Of a DNA stretch of 64,000 bases, positions 34,050-43,673 are shown piece by piece. Below the pieces are notes generated by a model, which was given only the letters and a program-made list of their open reading frames with translations, made no database searches and had not been told where the DNA came from. The DNA is from Kibdelosporangium philippinense (GTDB lineage Bacteria; Actinomycetota; Actinomycetes; Mycobacteriales; Pseudonocardiaceae). Location: assembly GCF_021390435.2 (NCBI RefSeq), contig NZ_JAJVCN010000001.1, positions 3,534,001 to 3,598,000 of the forward strand. Direction: 5' to 3'. How positions within the stretch are numbered: the stretch's first letter is position 1; every line of letters starts with the position of its first letter. A program made the position numbers and the translations under genes.

Positions 34050-35806
34050 TCACCGACCTGCGACTGCTGCTTGGGCCAGGAAAAACACAGATCCTGACCC
34101 GCTATGTGGCCTGGACTCTCCTGTACGGCGTGCTCAGCGGCATCGCCGCGGCGCTGCTCGTACCGGTGATCGCGGACCTCGCGTCAGGCGACTGGGACGT
34201 CATCGACAACCATCTAGCGGCTCTGGCGATCGTGACCCTAGCCGCAGGCGTCGTGCGATACATCCAGACCGTGCGCGGCTCGAAAGCGGCACTGCAAACG
34301 CTGACCTCAACGCACCAACGGCTCGGCGACCACCTGGTAAGCCTGCCGCTTGGCTGGTTCGACGGCGACCGCACTGGACGGCTGACCCGCGTGGCCACCG
34401 ACGGCACAATCATGATCACCGGAATCTTCGCGCACCTGCTGGCACCGCTGGTAGTCAGCGTCGCCGCGCCCATAACGGTGACGATTGCCCTGTTCTGGTA
34501 CGACTGGCGCCTCGGCCTCGCCACAGCGCTGTCCATTCCCGTGCTGGCGTTGGCGTTCCGGTTCGCGGCAGCGAGCGTGGCCCGTGGAGACGCACGCAAC
34601 CATGCCGCCGACGTAGCAGCAGGCGCCAGAGTCATCGAGTTCGGCCAAAAACAGCAAGTACTCCGCGCATTCGGCCGAAGCGGCTACGAGCCTCTAGAAC
34701 AAACCATCGAGCAGCAGCGTCGAATCCGCCGTCGCACGATCAGCCAAGCGGTAGTTGGCCTGAGTGTAAGTGGACTCGCGGTACAACTCGCGGTAACCGT
34801 GCTGATGTTGGTCGGAGTATGGCTCGCACTCGACGGATCCCTCGCACCCACGACCGCGGTCGCACTCATCGCACTCTCGTTCCGCTTCGCAGGTCCCCTC
34901 GCCGACGTCAGTGAATACGCAGGCGCGATCCGGCTCGCAGGCAACGACCTGCGCCGCTTGACTGACGTACTACGAGAAAAGGGAATGCCGGAGCCAAAGG
35001 TGTCCGCGCCACTCACCCACCCAGGCCAGGTCGAACTCGATCACGTGACCTTCGGCTATCAAACCCCTGTCCTACGCGACTTCTCGCTGACAATCCCAGC
35101 AGGGTCGGTGACGGCACTGGTCGGCCCATCAGGTGCTGGCAAGACAACCGTGATCCGGCTCATCAGCCGGTTCTGGGACACCCAACAAGGAGCGGTACGA
35201 GTCGGCGGTGTCGACGTACGCGACCTGCGCACCGACGACCTGACCAGCCAAATCGCCCTGGTGTTCCAAGACGTCTACCTGTTCGACGACACTTTGGCGG
35301 CCAACATCCGGCTCGGCCGCCCGGAAGCCACCGACGCGGAACTCGCCGAAGCCGCCAGGCTTGCCGGAGTGGACGAGATCGTCACAAGGCTCCCGCACGG
35401 CTGGGACACCCAAATCGGCGAAGGCGGAGCGGCCCTGTCCGGCGGCGAACGGCAACGCGTATCGATCGCACGCGCCCTGCTCAAGCGGGCGCCAATAGTC
35501 CTGTTGGACGAAGCGACCGCCGCGCTTGACCCAGAAACCGAGCGCTACCTGCAGCGTTCCATCCGCCAACTCGCCAAGCACAGTACCGTGCTGCTCATCG
35601 CACACCGATTGACCAACGTCGTCGACGCCGACCAGATCGCGGTCGTCAACCAAGGCCATGTGGTCGAGGTCGGCACACACGAATCCCTCATCGCCGCCGA
35701 TGGTGCTTACGCGAGGCTGTGGCGCGCGAAGTCAACTGGCCAAGGATGGCGCCTTAGTCCAGGGGCTTCTCGTACACAGACACGTGCTTGGTGCTCTCGT
35801 GCGTGA
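34046..35806 (+). CDS. ABC half-transporter 2 (membrane domain plus ATPase; YbtQ/IrtB-like)
   Basis: A 586-residue partner of the preceding gene with the same layout: six helices, then ATPase with Walker [10 protein letters not shown] near 360, [12 protein letters not shown], signature [10 protein letters not shown], Walker [13 protein letters not shown] and IAHRLTN. The last 17 codons run antisense into the methyltransferase gene, a 53-base convergent overlap. The tail after KSTGQGWRL looks like extension past a lost stop rather than conserved protein. Confidence 0.88.
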   Translation: MITDLRLLLGPGKTQILTRYVAWTLLYGVLSGIAAALLVPVIADLASGDWDVIDNHLAALAIVTLAAGVVRYIQTVRGSKAALQTLTSTHQRLGDHLVSLPLGWFDGDRTGRLTRVATDGTIMITGIFAHLLAPLVVSVAAPITVTIALFWYDWRLGLATALSIPVLALAFRFAAASVARGDARNHAADVAAGARVIEFGQKQQVLRAFGRSGYEPLEQTIEQQRRIRRRTISQAVVGLSVSGLAVQLAVTVLMLVGVWLALDGSLAPTTAVALIALSFRFAGPLADVSEYAGAIRLAGNDLRRLTDVLREKGMPEPKVSAPLTHPGQVELDHVTFGYQTPVLRDFSLTIPAGSVTALVGPSGAGKTTVIRLISRFWDTQQGAVRVGGVDVRDLRTDDLTSQIALVFQDVYLFDDTLAANIRLGRPEATDAELAEAARLAGVDEIVTRLPHGWDTQIGEGGAALSGGERQRVSIARALLKRAPIVLLDEATAALDPETERYLQRSIRQLAKHSTVLLIAHRLTNVVDADQIAVVNQGHVVEVGTHESLIAADGAYARLWRAKSTGQGWRLSPGASRTQTRAWCSRA

Positions 35807-36494
35807 AGACGTGCCGAGTCCAGCCTCCCCAGCGGTTCCACAGCCGCAGGCCCGCGAGCTGGGCCATCAGGTCCAGTTCCGAGGGCCAGACGTACCGGAA
35901 CGGGATCGACTGGGACTCGCCGCGGCCGTTGTTGACCTCGACGTAGTTCGAGGTCATCGACTGGGTGGCGAAGTCGTACACGTCGAATGCCCACTGGGTC
36001 GGGCTCGCGTACAAGGGCACGATCTTGTGACCTGCCGGGAGCTTGCGGACCTCGGGGATCTCGACCTCGACCACGAACCGGCCGCCGGGCGCGAGGTGGT
36101 CGGCGACGTTGCGGAAGCACGCCACCTGCGCCTCCTGGCTGGTCAGGTTGGTTATCGTGTTGAACACGCTGTAGACCAGCGAAAACGTGTCAGGGATGCG
36201 GGTGGTGGCGAAGTCGCCGATGGTCACGTCGATCGCCTGGCCGCCGGGTTTGGCGTGCAGCCTGGCCACCATCGCCCGCGACAAGTCGATCCCGCGCACC
36301 TTGACCCCGCGCTGCGCGAGCGGAAGCGCGATCCGGCCGGTCCCGATGCCCAGCTCCAGCACCGATCCACCGGCGGCGAGATCCGCGAGGACGTCGACGG
36401 CGGTGTCGACAATGCCTGGCAGGAACATGTCCGACGACGCGTCATCCCACCGCCGCGCCACACCCTCACCGAAATACCCGTCTTCACCAATCAC
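35754..36494 (-). CDS. Class I SAM-dependent methyltransferase
   Basis: A 246-residue methyltransferase with the SAM-binding motif VLELGIGTGRIALPLAQRG near residues 45-62, GIDLSRAMVARL (motif II) and LVYSVFNTITNL (post-II). The substrate is unknown. The GTG start at 36494 lacks a ribosome binding site, but TAGTGT ends 6 bases upstream, suggesting a leaderless transcript. It is convergent with and overlaps the ABC gene, and is divergent from the TIM-barrel-like gene. Confidence 0.85.
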   Translation of the reverse strand: MIGEDGYFGEGVARRWDDASSDMFLPGIVDTAVDVLADLAAGGSVLELGIGTGRIALPLAQRGVKVRGIDLSRAMVARLHAKPGGQAIDVTIGDFATTRIPDTFSLVYSVFNTITNLTSQEAQVACFRNVADHLAPGGRFVVEVEIPEVRKLPAGHKIVPLYASPTQWAFDVYDFATQSMTSNYVEVNNGRGESQSIPFRYVWPSELDLMAQLAGLRLWNRWGGWTRHVFTHESTKHVSVYEKPLD

Positions 36495-36585
36495 ACCGGA
36501 ACACTATCGGTTCGTCCAGAAAGGACGAATCAACGGCCCTCACCCAATCGGCTGATATGCGCTAGCCGGTGGCTGGGACATCTCG

Positions 36586-36614
36586 TGGACACGGCGGTCA
36601 ATGACCGCTATACC
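36586..36614 (+). promoter_or_regulatory. Promoter giving a probable leaderless transcript
   Basis: The -35 TGGACA (36586-36591) and the -10 TATACC (36609-36614) are spaced by 17 bases. The ATG of the next gene lies 7 bases past the -10, where transcription itself should start. Confidence 0.7.
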
Positions 36615-36621
36615 GGGTGGC

Positions 36622-37692
36622 ATGAGCCGGATCGTTGCGATGAAGGCGTATGGCTACGACTGGAGCAACATCCACGGCCTGACCATGGCGCAAGCGGCGA
36701 GCACGATGGCCGGCCATGGCGTGGACTGGGCGCTCATCCAGAACCAGATCGACCCGTTGCCGGGCAGTGCCGTCGACCAGCGACCACCCGAGGGCGCGTA
36801 CAGCGACAAAGGGTTCCGGGAGGCGTTGGGCGAACGCGGGATCGTGGTCTACGAGTCCACCTCGGTGTTCTTCGATCCCGAGTCCTTCGCCGCCGACCCT
36901 TCGCTGCGGCCGATCGACCAGCATGGCCGGGTGTTCGAACCATCGGGTTGGTACGTCGGAGTATGCCCGTCGGACCGGAAGTACCTGGCCCGCAAGGCCG
37001 AGCGGATCTCGGAAGTCGTCGAGAAGTTACGGCCGGACGGCATGTTCCTGTCGTTCATCCGGTTCCCGGGGTTCTGGGAGCTGTGGATGCCCGAGACAGT
37101 CCGGGAAGACATCGCCGAATACTGCTTCTGCGATCGATGCCTCGACCGGTTCGAAGAGGAAACCGGGCATTCGGATCGGCGCCCGCAGGTCCTGCTCGGT
37201 GAATTGCGCCCGGCATGGACAGCGTGGAAATGCGGCGTGATCGCCGAGGCCGCGGCCGTGTTACGTGCCGCGGCCGGCGAGACCACCGTGCTGCTCAACG
37301 GATTCGGCCTGGGCACGGACGACTTCGGCAACGCGGTCGAAGAGCTTCTGGCGCAACGGTTCGGGGACCTGGACGCGTCGGTCGACCACTACGAGCTGAT
37401 GTTCTACTACCAGATCCAGCGCCGGGATCCAGCCACCTGGATCCCGCGCCGGATCGCGGACGCCCGTGCCAAGACAGACCGCACGCTGCTGGCATGTTTG
37501 CAGGCTGGCGCGGAGTATCTCGAGCCCGAGTACGCCTCAGGCAACCGAAAGCGCGAGATCACCGACGCGGACTGGGTTGCCGCGCTGCGGGCTTCGGCTG
37601 ACGCGGACGGCGTCGCGGTGTACTCGTGGCGCGATCTACTGGCCAACCCCACGAGGGTGGCCGCGTTGCTGGACTACAAGAACGGTTTCTAG
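36622..37692 (+). CDS. Putative TIM-barrel glycosidase-like protein of unknown function
   Basis: About 356 residues, probably soluble and cytosolic. Features recall family-10/42-like putative glycoside hydrolases: an alternating beta/alpha layout, ISEVVEKLRPDGMFLSFIRF, and the cysteine cluster CFCDRCLDRFEEETG common next to barrel strands in such proteins. SVDHYELMFYYQIQ and DGVAVYSWRDLLANP follow. Catalytic acids cannot be assigned with confidence. Start ATG 36622 is chosen from the promoter just upstream; ATG 36601 would overlap the -10. Confidence 0.6.
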   Translation: MSRIVAMKAYGYDWSNIHGLTMAQAASTMAGHGVDWALIQNQIDPLPGSAVDQRPPEGAYSDKGFREALGERGIVVYESTSVFFDPESFAADPSLRPIDQHGRVFEPSGWYVGVCPSDRKYLARKAERISEVVEKLRPDGMFLSFIRFPGFWELWMPETVREDIAEYCFCDRCLDRFEEETGHSDRRPQVLLGELRPAWTAWKCGVIAEAAAVLRAAAGETTVLLNGFGLGTDDFGNAVEELLAQRFGDLDASVDHYELMFYYQIQRRDPATWIPRRIADARAKTDRTLLACLQAGAEYLEPEYASGNRKREITDADWVAALRASADADGVAVYSWRDLLANPTRVAALLDYKNGF

Positions 37693-37819
37693 TTGTACTG
37701 CCCCGAGAGGTTAGGAACGCGGCTGGCGGGTGGCCTGCGAGTGCGGTGTGGCCGCGGTGGTGAGCGTTGGATGGTGCCGTTGGCGAAAACCGGAAGCTCA
37801 GCATTTGCCCAGTTCAGGA

Positions 37820-37867
37820 CTCGTGAGTGGTTATGCGTGTTAGAACTCGCGTAACCACTCACGAGTT
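37820..37867. terminator. Long stem-loop (CTCGTGAGTGGTTA family), second copy
   Basis: ACTCGTGAGTGGTTA (37820-37834) pairs perfectly with TAACCACTCACGAGT (37853-37867). The right arm is also the last codons of the minus-strand gene (REWLREF), whose stop lies in the loop. It sits between two convergent genes and resembles the hairpin at 29866-29907. Confidence 0.7.
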
Positions 37868-38346
37868 CTTTGTGGCAGGGAACCGTAGATCATCGTGCCC
37901 GCGGGTGCCGGATCCTCCGCACGCGCGACGCGGACGACGGCGTCTTCATACCCCGCACGGAAAACCACCGACCATGCGTTGGCGACGTACGTCGAATCAA
38001 CCGGGCCGTAGTCCGCGCGGCACGGGCTGCCCGCGCTCGAACAGGTCGGCCGCTTTGTTGGCAGGGGCGGAAACAACGACTCCACCGCTGGGGCCTTCGC
38101 GACGACTTCCGCTCGTTCCTGCGCAGTCAGCTGTGTCCTGCGCGCGGAGTCCAAGGCTTGCCGTTCACACGAATCGTCCGACCCCGAAACGGCTATACAG
38201 GCGTGCGCGCTTCCCCCAGCGTGAAGCACCGTGGATGAGGGCGGCGCGGCCGTCGGTTCAGGACTGTCCAAGGGTCTCAGGACTAGCGCCGCGCCCACGA
38301 CCGCCGCCACCACGGCAAGTGCGATCAGCAGCCGTGGCAGGTTCAT
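37840..38346 (-). CDS. Secreted or membrane-anchored protein of unknown function
   Basis: A 168-residue protein with an N-terminal hydrophobic segment (LLIALAVVAAVVGAALVL, residues 6-23), then a Pro/Ser-rich linker (PLDSPEPTAAPPSS) and an extracytoplasmic domain with cysteines in AHACIAVSGSDDSCERQA and RPTCSSAGSPCRADYGP. No family recognised. Four cysteines could form disulfides. It ends inside the terminator hairpin and follows a TetR gene by 9 bases on the same strand. Confidence 0.65.
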   Translation of the reverse strand: MNLPRLLIALAVVAAVVGAALVLRPLDSPEPTAAPPSSTVLHAGGSAHACIAVSGSDDSCERQALDSARRTQLTAQERAEVVAKAPAVESLFPPLPTKRPTCSSAGSPCRADYGPVDSTYVANAWSVVFRAGYEDAVVRVARAEDPAPAGTMIYGSLPQRTREWLREF

Positions 38347-38355
38347 TCCGGCACT

Positions 38356-38943
38356 TTAGCGGGGCCCGAGCAGGGCAAGTGTCGAATTCACCGCGACTTC
38401 CGAGATGTCCGACGGGCGACCGCCGTCCTCCACGGTTGTCGCGATCAGCTCGCGCAACCCGCCGAGCAGGATGATCGCCTCCTGCCTGGACACCTGGCGG
38501 ACGCCCGCCGCACGCAACTCGTCCGTACTGGCCAGCGTCTGCACCATCTCGATGAACGCGTCCATCATCTGCCGCTGCAACTGGCGGGCAGCCGCGCCCA
38601 GTGATGGCAGGTCACGGATCCAGCTGACCATGATCGCCGGGGTGGATTCCGCACACCCGATCCACGCCTCGATGGCCTGCCGGATCTGGGTCTGCCATGG
38701 CGCTTTCGGATCGACGGCGGCGGCAATGTACCGGATCATCTCGGCGTTCGACTCGGTCAGCAGCGCCGCGAAACACTCCTGCTTGCTGGCGAAGTGCTCG
38801 TAGAAGGTCCGCCGCGAAGTGCGGGCGCGGCGCACGATGTCGGCGACTGTCGTGGCGCGATAGCCATCCTCGACTATCGCGGCGGCAAGGCCGTCGAGCA
38901 GGCGTTGCCGGAAGCTGGCTTCAACAGTCGTCACGGCTACCAC
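38356..38943 (-). CDS. TetR family transcriptional regulator of the P450 operon
   Basis: A 195-residue TetR protein with the helix-turn-helix in RQRLLDGLAAAIVEDGYRAT, TVADIVRRARTSRRTFYEHF then ASKQECFAALL. It is divergent from the P450/hydrolase/SDR/BVMO operon, across 78 bases holding two identical-arm palindromes (next entry). A GTG three codons later is an alternative start. Ligand unknown. Confidence 0.87.
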   Translation of the reverse strand: MVAVTTVEASFRQRLLDGLAAAIVEDGYRATTVADIVRRARTSRRTFYEHFASKQECFAALLTESNAEMIRYIAAAVDPKAPWQTQIRQAIEAWIGCAESTPAIMVSWIRDLPSLGAAARQLQRQMMDAFIEMVQTLASTDELRAAGVRQVSRQEAIILLGGLRELIATTVEDGGRPSDISEVAVNSTLALLGPR

Positions 38944-38963
38944 GATATCCCTTGAAACCGGAT

Positions 38964-39003
38964 GGTACGACCGCGTACCGTCGAGATGGTACGGTTACGT
39001 ACC
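38964..39003. promoter_or_regulatory. Twin TetR operators, GGTACG-N4-CGTACC
   Basis: Two palindromes with identical 6-base arms: 38964-38979 (spacer ACCG) and 38988-39003 (spacer GTTA). Their centres are 24 bp apart. They fill the gap between the TetR gene and the P450 and are probably bound by two TetR dimers that control both directions. Confidence 0.75.
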
Positions 39004-39021
39004 ACGGCGGGAAGGAAACCG

Positions 39022-40340
39022 ATGACGCTCCCTCCAGGCCCAAGGGCGCCCCGCATCGTCCAGGGCATCTACGCCCTGACCCGGCCGCAGCGCGGGATGC
39101 GACTGATGCGCGAGCGATATGGCGACGCCTTCGCCATCAACGTGCCGATCTTCGGGCGGGCCGTGGTGATCAGCGATCCCGGCCAGATCAAACAGGTCTT
39201 CACCACCAGTACCGACATCCTCGACAACGCCGACCGCGACCTCGGCAGGGTGCTCGGCAAGGGTTCGATGTTCGCGCTACGCGGCGAGAACCACCAGAAG
39301 CAGCGAAAACTGCTGGTCCCGCCGTTCCATGGCCGCCGCCTCGCGGCATACGAGAAGATCATCGAGGACGAGACGATCCGCGAACTGGCCACCTGGCCGC
39401 AAGACCAGCCGTTCCCGGTGCAGCCGTCGATGATGCGGATCACCCTGAACGCCATCCTGCGCGCGGTGTTCGGCGCGGAAGGCGCGGAGTTCGACGAGTT
39501 GCGCGACCTGCTGCCAAGGTTCGTCGAACTGGGTTCCCGATTCGCGGTCTTGCCGATCCCGCAGGGCACATGGGGGCCGTGGCGGAAGTTCTGGGCGATG
39601 CGCCGCGAGTACGACGCGATCGTCGAACGGCTGATCGCCAAAGCCGATGACCTCGATGAACGCGACGACGTCCTCGCCATGCTGCTGCAAAGCCGGTACG
39701 ACGACGGCTCGTCCATGCGTCACAGCGACATCGCCGATCAACTGCTGACGCTTCTGACCGCCGGGCACGAGACCACGGCGACGACGCTGGCGTGGGCGGT
39801 CGAGCGCGTTCGCCGTCACCCCAAGATCTTGAACGACCTCGTCGCGGAGGTGGACGCGGGCGAGAAGACCTTGCGTGAGGCGACGATTCTCGAGGTTCAG
39901 CGGATCCGGCCGGTGATCGACCTGGTTATCCGCCAGATCAGGCCGACAGTATGGACCTGGGCCCGTGGACGCTGCCCAAGGGCTACACGATCATCGTGAG
40001 CATCTCGTTGATCCACTCGAACCCGGACGTGTTCCCGAACCCGCGTACGTTCGACCCGAACCGCTTCCTGAACGCGAAACCCGACTTCTCCCAATGGATT
40101 CCGTTCGGCGGCGGGACCAGGCGCTGTCTCGGCGCGACGTTCGCGAACATGGAGATGAACGTCGTCCTGCGCACGATGCTGCGTGAGTTCACCTTGCTGC
40201 CCACGACGGAACCAGGCGAGCGGTGGCACTCGCGCGGCGTCGCGAACGCTCCGCAGCAGGGCGGTGTGGCGATCGTGCGCCGCCGTGCCCGATCAACCCA
40301 ATCCCCCATCGAGACGAGCACAGCGGGAGCCCAATCGTGA
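39022..40340 (+). pseudogene. Cytochrome P450 with a single-base frameshift
   Basis: A P450 of about 440 residues if repaired. Frame one covers TLPPGPRAPRIVQGIYALTR, RGENHQKQRKLLVPPFHGRR and the I-helix LLTAGHETTATTLAWAVERV, ending QIRPTVW. Frame two resumes DLGPWTLPKGYTIIVSISLI and carries the intact heme loop FGGGTRRCLGATFA. The junction near 39951-39955 fits loss of one G from a GGG run. ATG 39022 follows GGAAGGAAA. Its stop overlaps the next gene. A sequencing error is a real alternative, as all motifs are conserved. Confidence 0.85.
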
Positions 40341-41224
40341 CCACAGTGGAGGTTGGGCGCGGCATTTCCCTTGCCTACGACCAATTCGGGGACGAAGGCG
40401 CCGAGCCATTGGTGCTCGTGGCCGGACTCGGCCAGCAGTTACACAGCTGGCCGACGGCGTTCTGCTCGCAGCTCGCTGATCGCGGATACCGTGTCACACG
40501 ATTCGACAACCGAGACGTGGGCAAGTCGACTCACATGCGGTTCCGGCCATCCACTCCCATTGCGACCGTGCTGGGCCGCTTGCCCGCACAGCAATACGAC
40601 CTCACCGACATGGCCACCGACACCGTCGGCCTGCTCGACGCCCTGGGTTACGAATCCGCCCACCTTGTCGGCGTGTCCATCGGCGGCATGATCGCGCAGA
40701 CCGCGGCCGCACTGAACCCGGAACGCGTACGGACCCTTGTCTCGATCATGTCCACGACCGGCGCGCGCCGGGTCGGCAGGCCCGCGCTGTCCACGTGGCT
40801 GCTCATGGCGGGCAAACCCGGGCGAACACGCGAGGAAGCCGCCGACCGAGCGGTCCGGATGTTCCGGCACATCAAGTCGCACGGCTTTCCGTTCGACGAA
40901 GCGTGGGTACGTGAGCGTGCCGGTGAATCCTGGGATCGTGATCCTTCTCCCAGCGGGGTCGCCAGATAGCTCGCCGCGATCTTCCGGTCGGGTGACCGAA
41001 CCGTGCTGCTGCGCCGGATCACCGCGTCCACGCTGGTTATCCACGGTGACCGCGACCGGATGGTCGCTCCGACCGGCGGCGCCGCGACGGCCAGGGCCAT
41101 CCCGTGCGCACGGCTGGAAACCATCAAAGGTCTCGGCCATGACTTGCCAACAGGGGCGTGGCCAGTGTTGCTTGATCTCATCGACCAACACGCGGCTCGG
41201 AGGACTGATGCGTCGACTTCCTAG
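40337..41224 (+). pseudogene. Alpha/beta hydrolase interrupted by an in-frame TAG
   Basis: A 295-codon alpha/beta hydrolase reading frame with one TAG at 40967-40969. Before it: LVLVAGLGQQLHSWP, RFDNRDVGKST and nucleophile elbow VGVSIGGMIAQTAA. After it, in the same frame: LAAIFRSGDRT, TLVIHGDRDRMVAPTGG (acid) and KGLGHDLPTGAW (His). A CAG to TAG change fits the context. Truncation would remove the catalytic Asp and His. GTG start overlaps the P450 stop. Related to the LipR-like hydrolase of mycobacterial mymA operons by position. Confidence 0.85.
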
Positions 41225-42053
41225 GCTCACCGGCAGGCCAGTGATGATCACCGGCGCCGCATCGGGTATCGGCCGCAGCCTCGCCCAGCGGCTGTCCGGG
41301 CTGGGTTCGCCGGTCGCGATCGCGGACGTGAACGAGACCGAGCTGGAGAAAACCGCGGCCTCGCTGTCCGGCCAGGTGCTCACGCGTGTCCTGGACGTCA
41401 GCGACGCCGCCGATCAACTGCGGTTCGCCGACGAGGTACGCGAGTGGCTGCCCGCTCCCCTGGCCGCGGTGTTCAACAACGCTGGTGTGTCCACGTCTTC
41501 GAGCGTCATCGACCCGGACATCGAGGCCGACGAGTGGCTGCACAACATCAACTTCCACGGGGTCGTGCACGGCACTCGTGCCTTCCTGCCGATTCTGGTC
41601 GCGCAGGACGAAGGCGTCATCGTGAACACCTCGAGTGTGTACGGGTTGGTCGGTATGCCCAATCAGAGTGCGTACTGTGCCGCGAAGTTCGCCGTGCGTG
41701 GCTTCACCGACTCGTTGCGCCAGGAGTTGCGCGGCACCGGAGTGAGCGCGGTGAACATCCACCCGGGCGGCATCGACACCAACATCGTCCGCAATGGACG
41801 GTACCGCAAGGACCCCGAAGGCCGTGGCCGCGCCAAGGACGACCTCGCCGAGCAGTTCAAGGCGATGGCGATGACCTCGCCGGACAAAGCGGCGGAGATC
41901 ATCCACCGAGGTGTCGAAGGCGGCAAGGCACGAATCCTGATCGGCGCGGACGCCTATGTGTTCGACACGCTCGCCCGGGTCACGCCGACACGGTACTACT
42001 CCGTCATGGACGCATTCCTGTCCCGGGTACGCAAGAACCAGGAGCCCACGTGA
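41208..42053 (+). CDS. Short-chain dehydrogenase/reductase (SadH-like position)
   Basis: A 281-residue classical SDR with TGAASGIGRSLAQ, FNNAGVS, active-site SSVYG...YCAAKFA, and HPGGIDTNIV. A C-terminal extension (DTLARVTPTRYYSVMDAFLS) resembles MymA-operon dehydrogenases. ATG 41208 follows CGGAGGA and overlaps the hydrolase frame by 17 bases. The stop shares bases with the next start (TGATG). Likely oxidises a lipid-type alcohol. Confidence 0.88.
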   Translation: MRRLPRLTGRPVMITGAASGIGRSLAQRLSGLGSPVAIADVNETELEKTAASLSGQVLTRVLDVSDAADQLRFADEVREWLPAPLAAVFNNAGVSTSSSVIDPDIEADEWLHNINFHGVVHGTRAFLPILVAQDEGVIVNTSSVYGLVGMPNQSAYCAAKFAVRGFTDSLRQELRGTGVSAVNIHPGGIDTNIVRNGRYRKDPEGRGRAKDDLAEQFKAMAMTSPDKAAEIIHRGVEGGKARILIGADAYVFDTLARVTPTRYYSVMDAFLSRVRKNQEPT

Positions 42054-43501
42054 TGACCGAGCATGTCGACGTGTTGATCGTCGGTGCCGGATTGTCCGGT
42101 ATCGGTGCGGCACACCACATCCAGTCGGCGTTCCCGCGCCGGACGTACGCGATCCTGGAAGCCCGCGAAGCCATCGGCGGAACGTGGGACCTGTTCCGGT
42201 ATCCCGGGATCCGCTCGGACTCCGACATGCACACCCTCGGCTACCGATTCCGTCCGTGGACAGCGGACAAGTCCATCGCGGACGGTTCAACGATCCTCAC
42301 GTACATCAAACAGACAGCGGCTGAAGCCGGAATCGACCGGCACATCCGCTTCGGCCACAAGGTAATCCAAGCCTCATGGTCCACAGCAGAGTCATTGTGG
42401 ACAGTGGAAGCCTCGCATGACGGCAAGCCGGTCCGGCTGACTGCGTCATTCCTGTACCTGTGCACGGGCTACTACCACTACGACGCCGGACACACCCCGG
42501 ACTTCCCAGGAATCTCACAGTTCAAGGGAACTGTGGTCCACCCACAGCACTGGCCAGCCGACCTTGACTACAAGGGCAAGAAGGTGGTCGTGATCGGCAG
42601 TGGCGCGACCGCCGTGACACTGGTGCCCGCGATGGCCTCCGACGCCGCCCATGTGACAATGGTTCAGCGCTCCCCCACGTACATCACTGCATTGCCGGGC
42701 AGGGACAAGCTCGCGCTGCGGCTGCGCAAGTTGCTCGGCAATCGCCGCGCCTATTCGGTCACGCGGTGGAAGAACGTCACGCTCACGACCCTGTTCTATC
42801 AGCTCAGCCGTCGCCGCCCTGGCATCGTGAAGTCGTTGCTGCGCAAAGCGGCCATCAAGCAGCTGCCGCCGGGTTTCGACATCGACACCCACCTCACGCC
42901 GTCCTACCAGCCTTGGGACCAGCGCCTGTGCGTCGCTCCGGACGGTGACATCTTCCGCTCGATCCGCCGTGGCCAGGCCTCGATCGTGACGGGTCACATC
43001 CGGGAGTTCACGCCGACCGGGCTACGCCTCGAATCCGGCTCCACAGTGGACGCCGACATCGTGGTGACCGCCACCGGCCTGCGCCTGCTCGCGATGGGCG
43101 GTATGCGACTGGTCGTCGACGGCAACGACGTGAAGCTACCGAAGACCATGGCTTACAAGGGAATGATGCTCAGCGGCGTGCCGAATCTCGCGTTCACGGT
43201 CGGCTACACGAACGCCTCGTGGACCCTCAAGGCCGACTTGGTCAGCGAATACGTGGTCCGCCTGCTGAAGCATATGGACGCCAACGGTTACGTTCGCTGC
43301 GTGCCGACCAATGACGACCCGACCGTGACCGAGCAGCCACTTCTGGACTTCCAGGCCGGGTACGTCCTTCGCTCGATCCACGAATTCCCGAAATCCGGAT
43401 CCCGGGCACCATGGCAACTGGGGATGAGTTACGCCCACGACGTCGTCAACCTCCGGTACGGCAAAGTCGACGACGGCGCGATGCGATTCGCCAGAACCTG
43501 A
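42053..43501 (+). CDS. Baeyer-Villiger/MymA-type flavin monooxygenase
   Basis: A 482-residue FAD/NADPH monooxygenase. The FAD loop IVGAGLSGIGAAHHI is at residues 9-23. GTWDLFRYPGIRSDSDM, typical of MymA/BVMO enzymes, follows. The NADPH loop is VVVIGSGATAVTLVPAMA near 178-195, and an FKGTVVHPQHWPADLDYKGK linker resembles the BVMO fingerprint. The gene closes a P450/hydrolase/SDR/monooxygenase operon reminiscent of the mycobacterial mymA cluster for lipid oxidation. GTG 42050 is an alternative start. Confidence 0.9.
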   Translation: MTEHVDVLIVGAGLSGIGAAHHIQSAFPRRTYAILEAREAIGGTWDLFRYPGIRSDSDMHTLGYRFRPWTADKSIADGSTILTYIKQTAAEAGIDRHIRFGHKVIQASWSTAESLWTVEASHDGKPVRLTASFLYLCTGYYHYDAGHTPDFPGISQFKGTVVHPQHWPADLDYKGKKVVVIGSGATAVTLVPAMASDAAHVTMVQRSPTYITALPGRDKLALRLRKLLGNRRAYSVTRWKNVTLTTLFYQLSRRRPGIVKSLLRKAAIKQLPPGFDIDTHLTPSYQPWDQRLCVAPDGDIFRSIRRGQASIVTGHIREFTPTGLRLESGSTVDADIVVTATGLRLLAMGGMRLVVDGNDVKLPKTMAYKGMMLSGVPNLAFTVGYTNASWTLKADLVSEYVVRLLKHMDANGYVRCVPTNDDPTVTEQPLLDFQAGYVLRSIHEFPKSGSRAPWQLGMSYAHDVVNLRYGKVDDGAMRFART

Positions 43502-43673
43502 CCTCAATACGGGTACACCCAGGTTCCGCCGGAATACTGGCCGGATACACCACGTGCCACGTCAAGTCGCGTCCGGGCCAAGCACCGGCCCAACTAATCC
43601 GTATCGGGTGATAGTGGCGTAAGTCAAGGTCCGCCGGACCGCCCATCGGCAGACCTGTGTTTACAGTGGGGAC

